Shown piece by piece: positions 1-10,377 of a DNA stretch of 19,191 nucleotides. Position numbers and translations under genes: made by a program. The DNA is taken from NCBI GenBank assembly GCA_002286715.1, contig NSJX01000024.1:393326-412516 (forward strand). The letters are read 5' to 3'. The DNA is from Dentipellis sp. KUC8613 (lineage: Eukaryota; Basidiomycota; Agaricomycetes; Russulales; Hericiaceae). Position 1 is the first letter of the stretch, and each line of letters opens with the position of its first letter. The notes under the pieces were generated by a model. The model searched no databases, was not told where the DNA came from, and worked only from the letters and a program-made list of their open reading frames with translations.

Positions 1-944
1 CAACCATTACTTGCTACATTATCCCATCTTTTACTGCATCCTCATCCATTCCTCTTGCCCTTGCCCTTCGTCTCACTGCTCCCTTCACCCTTTGCTTTGA
101 AGCCCTTTAATTTCTTGAACGTGCTGCCTGTAGTTTGTGTTTGGGCCAGCGTGGAGGCAATGGTTTCGAGAACGCATCCATGGTCTGCTGAGGCATTCGA
201 ATTTGGTGAGATCAGAGTTTTTGTATTTAGTACCAGTGTCTATGTGCAAAGGCTCCCCGGTGTTTGTGAGGGTCGCCTGCCACTCCCACATGAACGACGC
301 TATATATTTCAACAGCTTGCCTTCGGCTGGATTCGAACTTCCAGCAACAAGCGATGGTCAGATCATGTGACCTTCGCGCGACCCCCTCAGGAAGGAGACA
401 GGCAGACGGCTCAGCAACCCCGATTGCATCAACGTTTCCTCCCGTTTGGAACTCCGGGACATGTGCGGCACAAGCCACCGCAGGCCATGACTTTGTTCTT
501 GGGTTGGTAGATACTTGAACATTGGTCACAACAGGTGCATCACGGGCAGCAAGCTGACATTCACAGCCATCCCACGCAACTCTGCACGATGGATTGCCAT
601 AACCATTTTGTCAACCGTTTCATCTGAGGCGCCGGGTTTCAACAGCTCACGAATGGGTTGAGCGAGTCCCAATCACGCCGGGTGCATGACCCGGTGAAGG
701 TCCGAAATCGCGGTCAGCTGCCCGCGCGCTTCCATCCTGACCGCAGGCTTGCTTTGCGTTACTGTCTTTCCCGGCGGACTCGTTTGCCAGTCCAACTTCC
801 CTACCCAGGTGCGCCGTCCGTCTGTCGACTGCCGGATCGTGTTGTGTTATCCAGCCAATGGATGCCCGCAGACGAAGGCCCCTGTGAGCGCCGTTTGTGT
901 TATAAAGGCGGGTGGCATCCGTACAGTTGCTCACGACAATCACA
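1..944. other. Left flank without a supportable gene
   Basis: Several open frames overlap here on both strands, but none has a convincing start, splice pattern or recognisable motif. The last 45 bases hold the promoter of the gene starting at 945. Near 330-350 on the minus strand there is a short match to a tRNA B box, which does not fold as a tRNA. I see no repeat or mobile element I can support. Confidence 0.5.
901..907 (+). promoter_or_regulatory. Putative TATA box (TATAAAG)
   Basis: TATAAAG lies 38 bases before the ATG at 945, which itself has a good context (CACAATGGCC). The spacing would give a very short 5' leader. It is the clearest core-promoter signal in the window and supports the chosen start of the downstream gene. 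Transcription was not tested. Confidence 0.5.
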
Positions 945-2243
945 ATGGCCGGACAACCCTCCAACCAATCCCAGTCCCCCAACAGCTTCCCTCCCTCGCC
1001 TTGGAACCTTATATGCGATCCCGTTCTGGCGCAGACCGTCAGCGCCATCCCTGCCGCCAGCCCGTACTCCCCCCATGCGCGCGCTGCCGAGACGGCTCGC
1101 GCAGCGTCATTGTTCCACCAGTACAACCACAATATCCCGTTGGCCGAAGCAGGGTTCCACGGCGGCTTCATCAGAGAACCGCGAGCGCGGAAGGAGACCA
1201 GGGAGCGAATAGTGGAGCTCATGCAAAACCTGGTTTGTCACCGTATCTTCCATCTAAAATCGCCTTCTAATTACATGATGCTTCGTTCGAAGATGACAGC
1301 CCTGGAGGTGTCATGTGGCGCCGCTAGCGCTGTCATGGTCCTTCATGGGGAGATGAGCCCCACCACATCATCAGTCCCTTCCGCATTGTTGGACCTCTCC
1401 CGCAATGCTCGATGCCTATTCTCCGACGTGTTGACTCGCCCTCAATTCTTTCAAGCCTCCCTGGACGATATTTGACGCATCTGTACAAACCAACTCGGAC
1501 CTGCATACATGCGGGACTTCCGTAGGCGCGCACAGGCGTCCAGATACTTCAGCAACGTCCGCCACCCTCAGCTTGTCGAGGATATACAGCCTACTGTTTC
1601 ACTCATTTCACCCCCGATACCCACCCAACAGCCCCCAGATTCAAGCATGCCGGGAGGAAGTCAGCCACCACCCGACCCATATAGCGCACCGCCTGGCGGG
1701 TACGGTGCGCCATCGCCGGGGGCATCATCTGCTGCGCCTGCTGGCGCTTCGGGCGCTGCATCGCCCCCACATTCCTACGTCAACGTCTCCCCCCGCCCTA
1801 CGCCCCCTCGCTCGACGTCCCATCGCTCCCACCCCGCCCCCACTCCCCCTCAGTCCCGGGGCCAGTCCCACAGGTCATATACGTCTTCAGAGTACGAGTC
1901 TCTCCTGTCCCCCCTTTCCAACGTGTCGCTTGGCGATTTGCCCGGCTCCCCGCCCTCCGTGCACTCTCACGGCAACGAGTCCCGGGCCCGCTCTGACAGC
2001 CAAAGAGACCCGGCATCGCCAAGTCTTGGGCATAGTGCTGCTGGGTCGGGATCCAGGCAGCACAGCCACGGCGCTCCAGTGCGGCATCTCATGGATTTGC
2101 TGGCGTCTCTTCGCCAGCAAGAACTGGCAGATGCAGTTTTGAACGTGTATTATCACGTGGGTCGCTCTGCTCGACTGGATGCCCTGCAAGATCTAGGATT
2201 CAATCACGGAACCGCCCTTGCGTTGGCGCTTCTCATGGGTTGA
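945..2243 (+). CDS. Uncharacterised Pro/Ser-rich protein, frame interrupted by an in-frame TGA
   Basis: I do not recognise this family. A first segment from the ATG at 945 encodes a soluble N-terminal region rich in Asn, Ser and Pro, followed by charged helices (RKETRERIVELMQNL). A 60-bp in-phase intron is possible at 1233-1292 (GTTTGT donor, TTCTAAT branch, AAG acceptor). The frame stops at TGA 1473-1475 but stays open in the same frame from 1476 to 2243. The residues on both sides read as one protein (QASLDDI, stop, RICTNQLGPAYMRDF). The second half holds a long Pro/Ser/Gly low-complexity linker and ends with a helical, Leu-rich tail (HLMDLLASLRQQELADAV). I found no good GT-AG intron that removes the TGA, so it may be a nonsense mutation (for example a former TGG), stop readthrough or a sequence error. 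It is convergent with the dioxygenase gene downstream. Confidence 0.6.
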
Positions 2244-2876
2244 GGGTATTCGTTACGTTGGGTGCGTTGACCGTTTCTTTTGATCGTCGCGTTTTGTTCC
2301 TCCCCCGTACTTCCCTCTAATTTGCTGCGACTTGGATTTGCTGTATGTTGGATTGGCTGGCCGTATGGTTGTTTCATTATGCCCACAACTCAGATATTGA
2401 ACCCATTGCCCCCCCCTTGCTCCGGTTTGTTGCTGCTGCTTTATGTTTGCTGTTGGTACCCAATAACCATCTTCACTTCCACTGTCTTTGACGACTGGGC
2501 TGGGCCGCGTTGGATGTTGTCGATGAAGCCGAGTCTGTATGGGCTTCAGATCGCCTCGGCCTGACTAAGGGCTGGCAAAGCGAGAATGCGACGGCCGGGC
2601 CTCTACCTCACACCCTCGATAACCCGCCGTTCTTGGTCATCTCGACCGGCAACGTGACGTCGGTCGTCAGGGTTTTGTAAAGCCGGCGTTGGGCCGCTAC
2701 AGGGCTAGGCGGGAGTGCCGGCTCGCCAGGCTGCAGCGAACTCCGAACACTCAGCTGGCAGCGGTAGCTCGGCCAGCCACTTGTCCCGGGGCTAGCCGTC
2801 ATGCCGGCCCATCCAGCATACTACATCGTAGACGGCCTTGCTCGTATGCATTGACTGCAGTGCTTACAATTATGAT
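2244..2876. other. Convergent intergenic region, no gene seen
   Basis: This stretch separates the 3' ends of the + gene ending at 2243 and the - gene ending at 2877. It is T-rich just after 2243, which fits a 3' UTR. The short open frames have no motif and no splice structure. It should hold both 3' UTRs; I see nothing else in it. Confidence 0.5.
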
Positions 2877-4606
2877 CTAAGTAATAACCCCCCACGATGC
2901 CTCCTGCCTCAACAGCCATGCACGATCGCCCTGCAAGCTACCGTACGTCGAGAGGCGACCCAGAACCGTACGACATCTCTCCTCCATGCCCCCCTCCAGA
3001 TCCTGCCTGTCTTTTGTCGACAGGGTGTGTGCAGGACGGAACCCGTGTTGAACCCACCGCAGAAGCCCACCGGGACAATATTGCGTGATTGAATATCGCC
3101 TCTCACCGTCCTGAATGGGCAGGTTTCCATGGCGTAGGCTCGCAGATGGAATGAGAATGGAGGAGCCGGGGGGGAACCTAATTATAAGACGGAGCTCCCA
3201 CAGGTAAAGCTCGCCCCCCTTGTCGGGATCGAAGTTGCCAAGCGCAGTCACCGAGCACGGCACGTCGGGAGAGTTGTTGCAGTCGTTATGATCGAGCGCA
3301 ACTGTGCTGGGGCCCATGTTGTAGCATAGCGTCGGATACACGCTGCGGGAAAAGTTGCGATTGACGTCGGGCTGTGAGCCTGCAAGCGCCTGAAGGCTTT
3401 CATGAGTATGCGCGTACGCCTTTGGGAAGTATGACGCCATTGCATCTGCGTGGCCATCAGCAATGGAGCATGGTCGCCACGGGACGCCCCTACCGCTGGT
3501 GAAATGCGCTATGCGCCTCACGTCCGGATCGTTGTTGAGATCCAGTATTGCAGCGCGCTTTGCTGCGGTATGCTTCAGCGTACCAGGCGCCTTTGCAGCG
3601 ATGAGGGGCTGCCTGCTCGTCAGACAAGAGACGAGGCGCACCTTCTGACCTCCCCCGTAGGAGATTCCGGCATTGACGGCAACGTATGAGCCGCGACGGT
3701 GAGGGGCATCCCTAGCAAAGGCTGGCCTCTTTCGCACGGATTCAAGGAGCTCGGCAACTCGCTGCGTGGTGGCATGCCACCGCTGCTGCGGTGGGCGCTT
3801 GTCGTCCTCCACGGGGCAGCCTACAAGGACGGCAATGACCCGGTCTTGATTGTCAAGGATTGCATAGGGGGTGCTATGGTGCGTTTAGAGACGTACACGA
3901 GAAAGGCAACGTGGGGCACGCACCGTCCATCCCATGGAAACCGAACAAACCCCATGTCCAGAAGCTCTGCCGCCGTCCAAGGCTCCTTGCCTGACAGGTT
4001 ATCCAGCCGACGGGCCGTGTAAGCGCCAGCAGTAAGCAAATACTTGACCGTGGCATCGACGTCTTCACAACAGATGGCGTCTGGCAGGTCTCGGCCAGCA
4101 AAGGCTCCGGAGTGCGGCGGGAGCGGCACCCTCCACGTCAGAGGGTGCGCCCTGCCTGCCTGTCGACGCGCGTTCCGACGCCGAGCAGAACCAACCTTTT
4201 GCGCCTCCACCTTACGGCGCTTCCGAGGCGGCCTTTCCGCTCGCCGCCCCTCTTCATCCATGCCTGCCTGTGGTCTCCCTGGCGATGCCGCGCCTCCGCC
4301 CAGCACCTGACACCGCTCAGCGTTCGGATGGCCCTCAACAGCTCTCTCAGCCTCCATGACGCATGGCAGGGGCACCGTTGCCGGCCGCACGGGGGACTGG
4401 GTGGGCGATGCGACTGGGCTGCACAGCGGGGACCTACAGGGCGGGGTCAAGCCGCGCACCAGCCCGTCCGCACCTGGTGAGGCGCCAGGGACGTCATCGC
4501 CTGCCGCTATGGCATCCTGCACAAGTCGGTCGTAGTCAACCCCCGTGCGCAGCATCTTCGGCAGGGGGAGTAGGCCGTACTCCTTTCCAGAGCGTGTCAC
4601 CACCAT
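2877..4606 (-). CDS. Fungal TET/JBP-like 2-oxoglutarate/Fe(II) dioxygenase
   Basis: This gene encodes a predicted nuclear oxygenase of the TET/JBP group. Known members oxidise methylated cytosine or thymine in DNA, and the group is strongly expanded in Agaricomycetes. The model has four exons: 4606-3924, 3873-3642, 3590-3494 and 3445-2877 (526 aa). The introns are 50, 51 and 48 bp; two keep the frame open, so they are easy to miss. Residues 1-180 are disordered and begin MVVTRSGKEY, with a basic nuclear-localisation-like run RPPRKRRKVEAQ. The catalytic fold follows: WDGRTPYAILDNQDRVIAVLVG around 225-246, the motif SYGGGQ at 299-304, Fe ligands H390 and D392 (LDHNDCNN), the TALGNFDPDKGG strand, the third ligand H443 (LRHGN) and the 2-oxoglutarate Arg R454 (RRYSITQY). 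All key residues are present, so it looks functional. Assignment to a 2OG dioxygenase is strong; TET/JBP rather than a sister family rests on remembered motif resemblance, and substrate is unknown. Confidence 0.82.
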
Positions 4607-6734
4607 AGGCTACGGCCGACGGGGGCAAACCAAGCTCATCAGCGCGCGGAAAGAATGGCCGATGCCGATGGTGTGCATAAAAGGACGACGGGAGGGGGGG
4701 AGGGGTGGTAAAGGGTGGGGGTAAAGCGCGTCAGTGCCTGGGCGAGACTCATGGGCGCGAAGGATACGAAAGGGGGGGGCGGGCGGTGGGGGACTTGACG
4801 CGGCACTCACCTTCAAACGTACCGGGATGCCTGACGGACGCGCTCACAGCGGGACCATCGCGCTTTATGCTGTCGTAGCGCGTCGATCGTGGTGCACAGC
4901 CGTGATATTACAGAAGTGGGTGGGCGTGAAGAGTAATCACGTGAGCGTGTTCTTCTTCTTTGGAGGCGCCAAGACGCGCCACTTTTCAGACGCGCGAGGC
5001 GGTTGCTACGGCCAACGTGATCCGTGAACGCGACGGTGCGACCCCTTCCATCCAAAATGTTATGGCACTACATAAGCACTGCATGTATTGAGCAAAGGCG
5101 GCGATGATCGCACGTGGCCTCGTACCTGCTGGCAAGGGAGATGAACTGAGGGTCTCACCGTATATCGCCGTCGTGAACCAGCAGGGACGCGGGCGGCAAG
5201 CCACGCGAATCACACGTAATCGTCACGGGTGCGTTACGTCACGTCTGCTTGTTGGCGAACGCGACGCTCAACCTTCGTCCCATCCCCAGAAAAGCGCCCT
5301 CGCGGCGCTGTGCCTGCTGCTCTCGCTGCTTGGTTGACACTGTAGTGTCAGGGCTTCAGGTACGGATACAAGTAGTGTCCGTGGTGATTGCCTCCCCTCG
5401 CAGCGATGCAGCCCCCTCGTCCCGCCGCATGGCGCACGGATGGCACATTCCCCCCACCAACGCTGGCCCACCCACGTCTCTGCACACGGAGGAGCCTGCA
5501 CTCACCAATAGCCCCCACGGCCTTGCCAGCTACACTCCCTCCTCCTGCCACATGGCACCCGCGATGACGTGGCGCACACCGGTTGATACGCTACGGCACA
5601 AACGACCCCAACATCCCCTCCTTCCCCGTCGACGGCCGCTATACCACCCTCGCGTACGTCGCGATTGCAATGTCGTCGCCCTCCTTTTCTGATTCGTATC
5701 CTTCACTACAGGGCTGTCGCATATGAATGATCCACTCAACACAACTATGCAGGCACACGACCCCATCGGATCACGGCGCCGCAGGCTTGTACAGCGCGCG
5801 CATGGGATTCACAGCGTACGGAAGGGCGCGAAGATGGCGGCCGGGGCCTCGAGACAGAGGGCGAAGGGGAGTGAGGGCGGACGGCATGGGTTCCAGATGG
5901 CCGCCGCCCATCGACGTTGGAGCGCGATACAGAGGCACGGAGATGACAACGGGATCCCGCGGGCAATGCAATCGACCAGCGTACATCCGTCGGACTCACT
6001 CTGTCCACCGGTGAATGCGCCATGGAGGAACATGTCGCCCTCACCCCGACGCAAAGAACGGTGGCCCGCGATCGCGATTTTGCTGCGCGCAATCGCCTCC
6101 GCCGTGACGCCCGCTACATCGAAGGCGTGGGCCACCTCGCCCCCGCACGTGCAACCCACCCTCACCCTCATCCACGCACGCAGCCATCCATCGCCGTGCA
6201 CGCCCGGCCCGCGTACCCCACCGCCGCCGCGAACAACCTGCACATCTACCCCACACAGCCTCGCGACTTCAGGGGGCATTCTCGTCAGATAGCTACAGTG
6301 ACAACGCGGGTCGCCGCCGACGAGCGCCCCGCCTCCGGGGCCCCCCGCCTGCCCTCTGGCCCCCATGCTCACGCCCACGGGTCCCCCTACCGCCGCCCCC
6401 GCCCACGCGCCCACTCCCCCGAGTATGCTTGCCGCAGGAAGATGAAGCGCGTCGAGCGCTGCGGCACGATGGAGCTCGCACACACACAGCCACAGCAGCA
6501 GCCGCAGCTCACCCCTGTGGTCTCGGCAGGCCCACCCAGCTCGAACGCCCGCGAATCACCAGAATGGCCTCGCGCACAGACACAATACATTGTTGCAAGA
6601 CGTTGCGTACACGGCAACCACGTAGTAAATTGTCGTGCGGGTGATGACGCTCTAGTAGATACGCGTATAGCAAATGACCAGCCGGGCCGAAGAAAATATT
6701 AGCTTGATTGAGTAACATAAGACATACTGTAAAG
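4607..6734. other. GC-rich interval with coding-like fragments but no convincing gene
   Basis: From 4607 to about 5390 I see nothing coding; this should contain the promoter of the minus-strand dioxygenase. A perfect short palindrome (TGACACT, 2-nt spacer, AGTGTCA) lies at 5335-5350. From about 5590 to 6490 on the + strand, several pieces look protein-like in different frames. One is YGTNDPNIPSFPVDGRYTTL, running into a good GTACGT...CTGAT...CTACAG intron at 5654-5711. Another, in the frame of 6022-6702, contains ARDRDFAARNRLRRDARYIE. I could not join these into one reading frame. They may be a decayed gene, or a real gene whose exons I failed to place. The last 60 bases are AT-rich. Confidence 0.3.
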
Positions 6735-8430
6735 TCAAGGGTTCGTCGTAACGTGAACCCATCTGCCTACAGCGCTCAAGGGTGGCAAAGGTAGGACCTC
6801 AAAGGGCTCGGAAGGAGGATCGATGATGAAAGAGACGTCGCATCGCGCGCACCCGACTCGAACCCCAGCGTTACGACCTTGCGAAACAGGACGGAATGTT
6901 GATTGCCAAACCGCACCGCACTGGCACCCAATTGGGACATGCTTTCCCCATGGTTGAATGGAATTCGAGTGCCAGAAGTACTCGTGCACGAGAATACTAT
7001 CGCTGGTGCGACAATGCTCAAAATGGACGACACCGGTATGTCGACCGACGAGCGCCCCTGCTCCCTGAAGAATGCGGTGCATGGCGTCTTTGATGAAGTT
7101 ACCATAAAGCAGCTTCTCCCTGAGAAGCAAGCTCAGAAACGGTTGAACGCCATCAGGCAGCAACACCGGCGCAGTAAATGCGAATACGTGTGGAAAGCGA
7201 TATCTGCGCCAGTGAGCTACGGATTGAAAACAACCTGGCCACACTCACCGTAAAAGAACATCAGTGAAACTCTGACGCGATGCAGGGATGTTGACGAGCG
7301 CGCCACAAGCCAAGAACAGCACTGTGGTGTCGAAAGGCTTCAAGGCCGTCACGAAGATGTCCGGCAATATGTGCTCGAACCACTAACCAATTGCCGTTAA
7401 CAGCGGAAAAGGCAATCAGACAAAATCACAAACTGTGTCGTGATCGCATGACTGCCCAGGCGAAGCAAACAGATGCCCTGCTGCATCATCGCTATGCGTG
7501 GTGATGATGACAAACGCCCGCTTTTTTTGATGCCGACGTCTATGAAAAGGAACGAGTAGGCCACACTGAACAAGACCGTGGCCCAAAAACTTACGACATA
7601 CTGCGCAACCGCTTCGCAACGCGCCCGATATCCCGAAGATGTTCCTGCTGCCCATTCACCACTTGCACCTTCCTGACGTGCTTGCGCTTGTGACCTTCAT
7701 CAGGAGCGTACTCCTCACGAACGTCAAGGTCGAAAGAAACGTGCTCCAGAAGAAGCTCCGTCGATCCATCAGTTCCGGTAAACGATGGCCGCAAAATAGA
7801 AGAACAAAACTCGGTAGTTGTCGACGCCAAACTCGCCAAGCTCAAATGAATGAAGGCCGTCGACGTATTCCCAAAGCGCTGGAAGGGCACGCCGGATGGA
7901 ATGCCAACGATTCGCAAGGGCTCCTCACGATAGGGAGCTCCCTGCACCGGGCGCCCTTCAACGTAACCGGCTATATGGTAAAGCCCCTACAACATACGAG
8001 CTCAGCCACTGGCAGTACATCAAACAAATGCACGCACCATATAATTGCTACCGCCCGCAGAGCGCTCGTCCCGCGTGTGACAGAGGAAGCACAGGAAAAA
8101 CACGGTGGTCGTATCCAAACCTAAGTGCTTCATAGGGACGCAGTCGTCACAGACAGCAGCGTCACAGCGGTCGCAGAGCACCAAATCGTCGCCTCCGTCG
8201 TGGCAGATGGTGCAAAACTACACGTGAAGGAATGTTAAACGCAGGCCCGTCCACGTGTGGGCGACGTCACTTACATCACTTCGCGTTTCTCCCTTCACTT
8301 CCGCCGCGAAGAAGGCAGAAGATGGGCCGTCTGCCACCGCACGTGGCTGTTGACTGCCATCAACGCCGGGATCCGCATCAGCGCTAGTGCCAACGGGCTG
8401 CGTGGTGGCCACGCCGGAAGGGTTCGCCAT
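6735..8430 (-). CDS. ADD/PHD-like finger plus caspase-like domain protein, copy B
   Basis: Six exons: 8430-8275, 8217-8038, 7986-7595, 7539-7434, 7382-7249 and 7203-6735 (478 aa; introns 57, 51, 55, 51 and 45 bp). Residues 53-98 form a C8 zinc finger, Cx2C-x9-Cx2C-x4-Cx2C-x16-Cx2C (FCTICHDGG ... LCDRCDAAVCDDC ... LCFLC), close to the PHD part of ATRX-type ADD domains. A middle region (RIVGIPSGVP ... TTEFCSSI) leads to a strand ending in His (AFVIITTHSDD, H258). A second strand ends in Cys (VLFLACGALV, C304). The order strand-His, then strand-Cys 46 residues later, resembles clan CD cysteine peptidases (caspase, CHAT, gingipain). The C-terminus has GRHTG (376-380), WHSNSIQPWG (400-409) and two Cys pairs, CxC 416/418 and Cx2C 441/444, like a zinc ribbon. 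It is paralogous to the gene at 15979-17946. An in-frame ATG at 8478 is an alternative start. I know no name for this family and peptidase activity is inferred. Confidence 0.8.
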
Positions 8431-9205
8431 ATGCGCGCAGCGTAAGAGACACACGTACAAGAAGACTGTCAGTACCAATACGTGTCCGTTGATCGGTAGT
8501 CAAGGTCACGTGACCGCGGTGAGCTGTCGCGCCTGTAGTCACGTGACAATTTCAACCCTGTCAAAACAAGGACAAACACGGGCTGCGCTTTTATTCGTCC
8601 CGTTCTGGTATGCGCGTTCTTGTCTCTCTCCCTCTCCCTCTTTCTCTATCCTCCTGTGCCCGACGTGGACTCGACCGTGCGCATCAGCGCCCTCGGCACC
8701 GGTGGCAGAATCCATCAGGGTTCCTGCAACGGTGTGGGTCGTTTAACCTGTCGCTTGGCACTGTGATCGACACGGACTCAGTCGAACGCATCAGCGTTCA
8801 CAGCGACGGTAGCAGGCTCATCAGAGCCCTGCTCCCCCGCAGGCTGTTTTCCCGATCATATTCTCTGTTCTCCGCTATAAGTCAGGCCTATTGGCCAGGC
8901 CTCCTTTCTTGGCTCCCGCCTCCGCGACGGCGTCGCCACTGTTTCTGTTACGATCAATTACACATTGGTCTCAAGTGCACAACGTAGATAGATACGAGTT
9001 AGATAGGTACACATTATCAGTATATAACAAAATATGAATATGTTGAAGGGATGAACGTGTGAAGGAATGGAATTAAGTAAAGGGCAAGGTGAAGGGAGTT
9101 GGAGACGGTGAATGACGATGCGAGGGGTTTCCGACCACTACGGCCCAAGTGCGGCAAGTCAGTCACGAGTCGCCGCACAAGGTGGTCCAGAGGGAGCTTA
9201 CCCGT
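8431..9205. other. Intergenic region between copy B and the cyclin gene
   Basis: Both neighbours are on the minus strand, so this holds the promoter of copy B (left side) and the 3' flank of the cyclin gene (right side). It contains a polypyrimidine run near 8618-8652, the motif AGGCCTATTGGCCAGGCCT near 8884-8903, and an AT-rich stretch at 8985-9050. A solo LTR was considered for 8467-8963, but no target-site duplication was found. No gene is supported. Confidence 0.45.
8504..8547. promoter_or_regulatory. Paired CACGTG palindromes upstream of copy B
   Basis: Two perfect palindromes centred on CACGTG lie 33 bp apart (centre to centre): GGTCACGTGACC at 8504-8515 and GTCACGTGAC at 8538-8547. 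They sit about 75-120 bp upstream of the copy B start at 8430. CACGTG is the classic E-box bound by bHLH factors. The pairing and position suggest a regulatory site; which factor binds cannot be told from sequence. Confidence 0.4.
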
Positions 9206-10054
9206 TTAGAGCTGGTTTCCATGGACGTAGAGAGGGTCCACGTTCTCGTCGTTCTCCGGTTCCCCTTCAGATTCCCAGGAAGCCGTCCCTTGATGACGCT
9301 GAGAAGAAAAACGAGGACCGCGCTCCGAGAGGTCCCTCTGGCCCTCCAGCCCATTGCCTCCTCCACTCCTGCGGATGGGGCGCGGTACAGAAGCACGGGC
9401 GGGCCCATACGCCAGCGTGACATCCCGCAGGGGCTCCCGCCTCAGACTGGCCTCGAGCACCGAAAAGGGAGGCAGGCCGAGCCTTGTGCGGGTGATAGGG
9501 GCGGCCAGGCGGAGGGTGATCTCAGCCTCGAATTGCGCAAGGGCGGAGAGATCCACCTCCACCTCTGGCCCCAGGACCCAGCAAAGCTGCCACTCCATCT
9601 TGATGATTTCGCGCTTTGTGAGCAGGTCTTGAGCGATGGTGCACCACTCCGTAATGGTGTAGCTTTCTTCGCAGATCATCTTGGAAGCCACCATGAGAGC
9701 CGGGATAAACGCTCGGAGGCCGTATGTCCCATGTGCGGGAGGCCAGGCTTCCTTGATGCACTGCAAAAAGTATAACGCGGCAAAAACGGCGCGCGGAGGA
9801 AGTTGTGCCCGGCGGAGTGCGTGTGCAATGAAACGATCTGGATGCAGAGGGTGCGTTGGGATGCCAGATGAGTCGTCCATGGCATCAGCAAGGAAATTTT
9901 GCCACAGGAAAGACGAGCATAGCCGCGCAAGAGAATCGGCGTGGGGTAGCTCGCGAAGGAATCCTCCAGACTGCTCAAATCGTTAGCGACGACTTCCGAA
10001 AGGAGTGAAGTCACGGCTTACTGGTTGAGCGGGGTCCCGTAACTGCCCGTTCAT
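9206..10054 (-). CDS. PHO80/PCL-type cyclin
   Basis: Cyclins of this group bind and activate a cyclin-dependent kinase, controlling phosphate signalling, glycogen or cell-cycle entry in fungi. The model has two exons, 10054-10022 and 9970-9206 (265 aa). The 51-bp intron has a GTAAGC donor, GCTAACG branch and GAGCAG acceptor, and joins an 11-codon first exon in frame. The cyclin box lies at about residues 72-162: AVFAALYFLQCIKEAWPPAH, then LRAFIPALMVASKMICEESY, then TKREIIKMEWQLC. The conserved Lys in ASKMIC and the Glu residues in the REIIKME helix fit the usual kinase-contact positions. The C-terminal 100 residues are disordered and polar, ending DENVDPLYVHGNQL. The box is complete, so it is probably functional. 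Its kinase partner and pathway are not visible here. Confidence 0.85.
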
Positions 10055-10377
10055 GGTAACTGCTGAAGAGCTCAGAGACGCTGCCATTGGATTTTCTCTC
10101 TCTGAGTGTGGAGGACGTGGTGCGTGTCCTGAGGACGCCGGTTTTTCGCCCTGGTAGAAAAGAGGGAAGCAATGTACAGCCGTGGGCGACCGCACCGCGC
10201 GGTGATTTGCCCACCTCATGGGAATGACTCTCTGGTAGGAAATTGGCTTGCCAGCTCCTGCCAGCGCCGCAGTAAGTGCATATGGCGCACCTGTCAATCC
10301 TTAGCGCCCTTCTTTTAAGTCCGCCCGTGGGGCGAGATGGACAGGGTCCTCCTGCCTCGAACCATCCCCTCCCGCCT
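10055..10377. promoter_or_regulatory. Divergent promoter region between cyclin and 10378 gene
   Basis: About 320 bp separate two divergently oriented starts, so the pair may share regulatory DNA. A TATA-like TTTTAAG lies near 10314-10320, about 60 bases before the + strand ATG. A second in-frame ATG at 10282 would lengthen the + strand protein and shorten this region. No specific operator is recognised. Confidence 0.35.

Noticed and set aside
311..430. tRNA-like sequence on the minus strand (AGTTCGAATCC B box, a possible anticodon-type hairpin around 345-370)
   Set aside because: The T stem has a 3-base insertion, no matching 5' acceptor strand exists, and U33 is missing. At best a relic.
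658..1270. Overlapping ORFs on both strands across the 5' part of the 945 gene
   Set aside because: Shadows in other frames; only the frame starting at 945 has a TATA box, a good ATG context and ordered-looking protein.
5809..6483. 224-codon minus-strand ORF in the GC-rich interval
   Set aside because: Gly/Val/Arg-rich low-complexity translation; the opposite strand has more protein-like segments.
6841..6870. B-box-like CTCGAACCCC
   Set aside because: It lies in the last exon of copy B and is explained by coding sequence.
8467..8963. Possible solo LTR (TGTC...TTACA ends, TATA-like and CACGTG motifs inside)
   Set aside because: No target-site duplication was found at any tested boundary, and no retroelement coding sequence is present.
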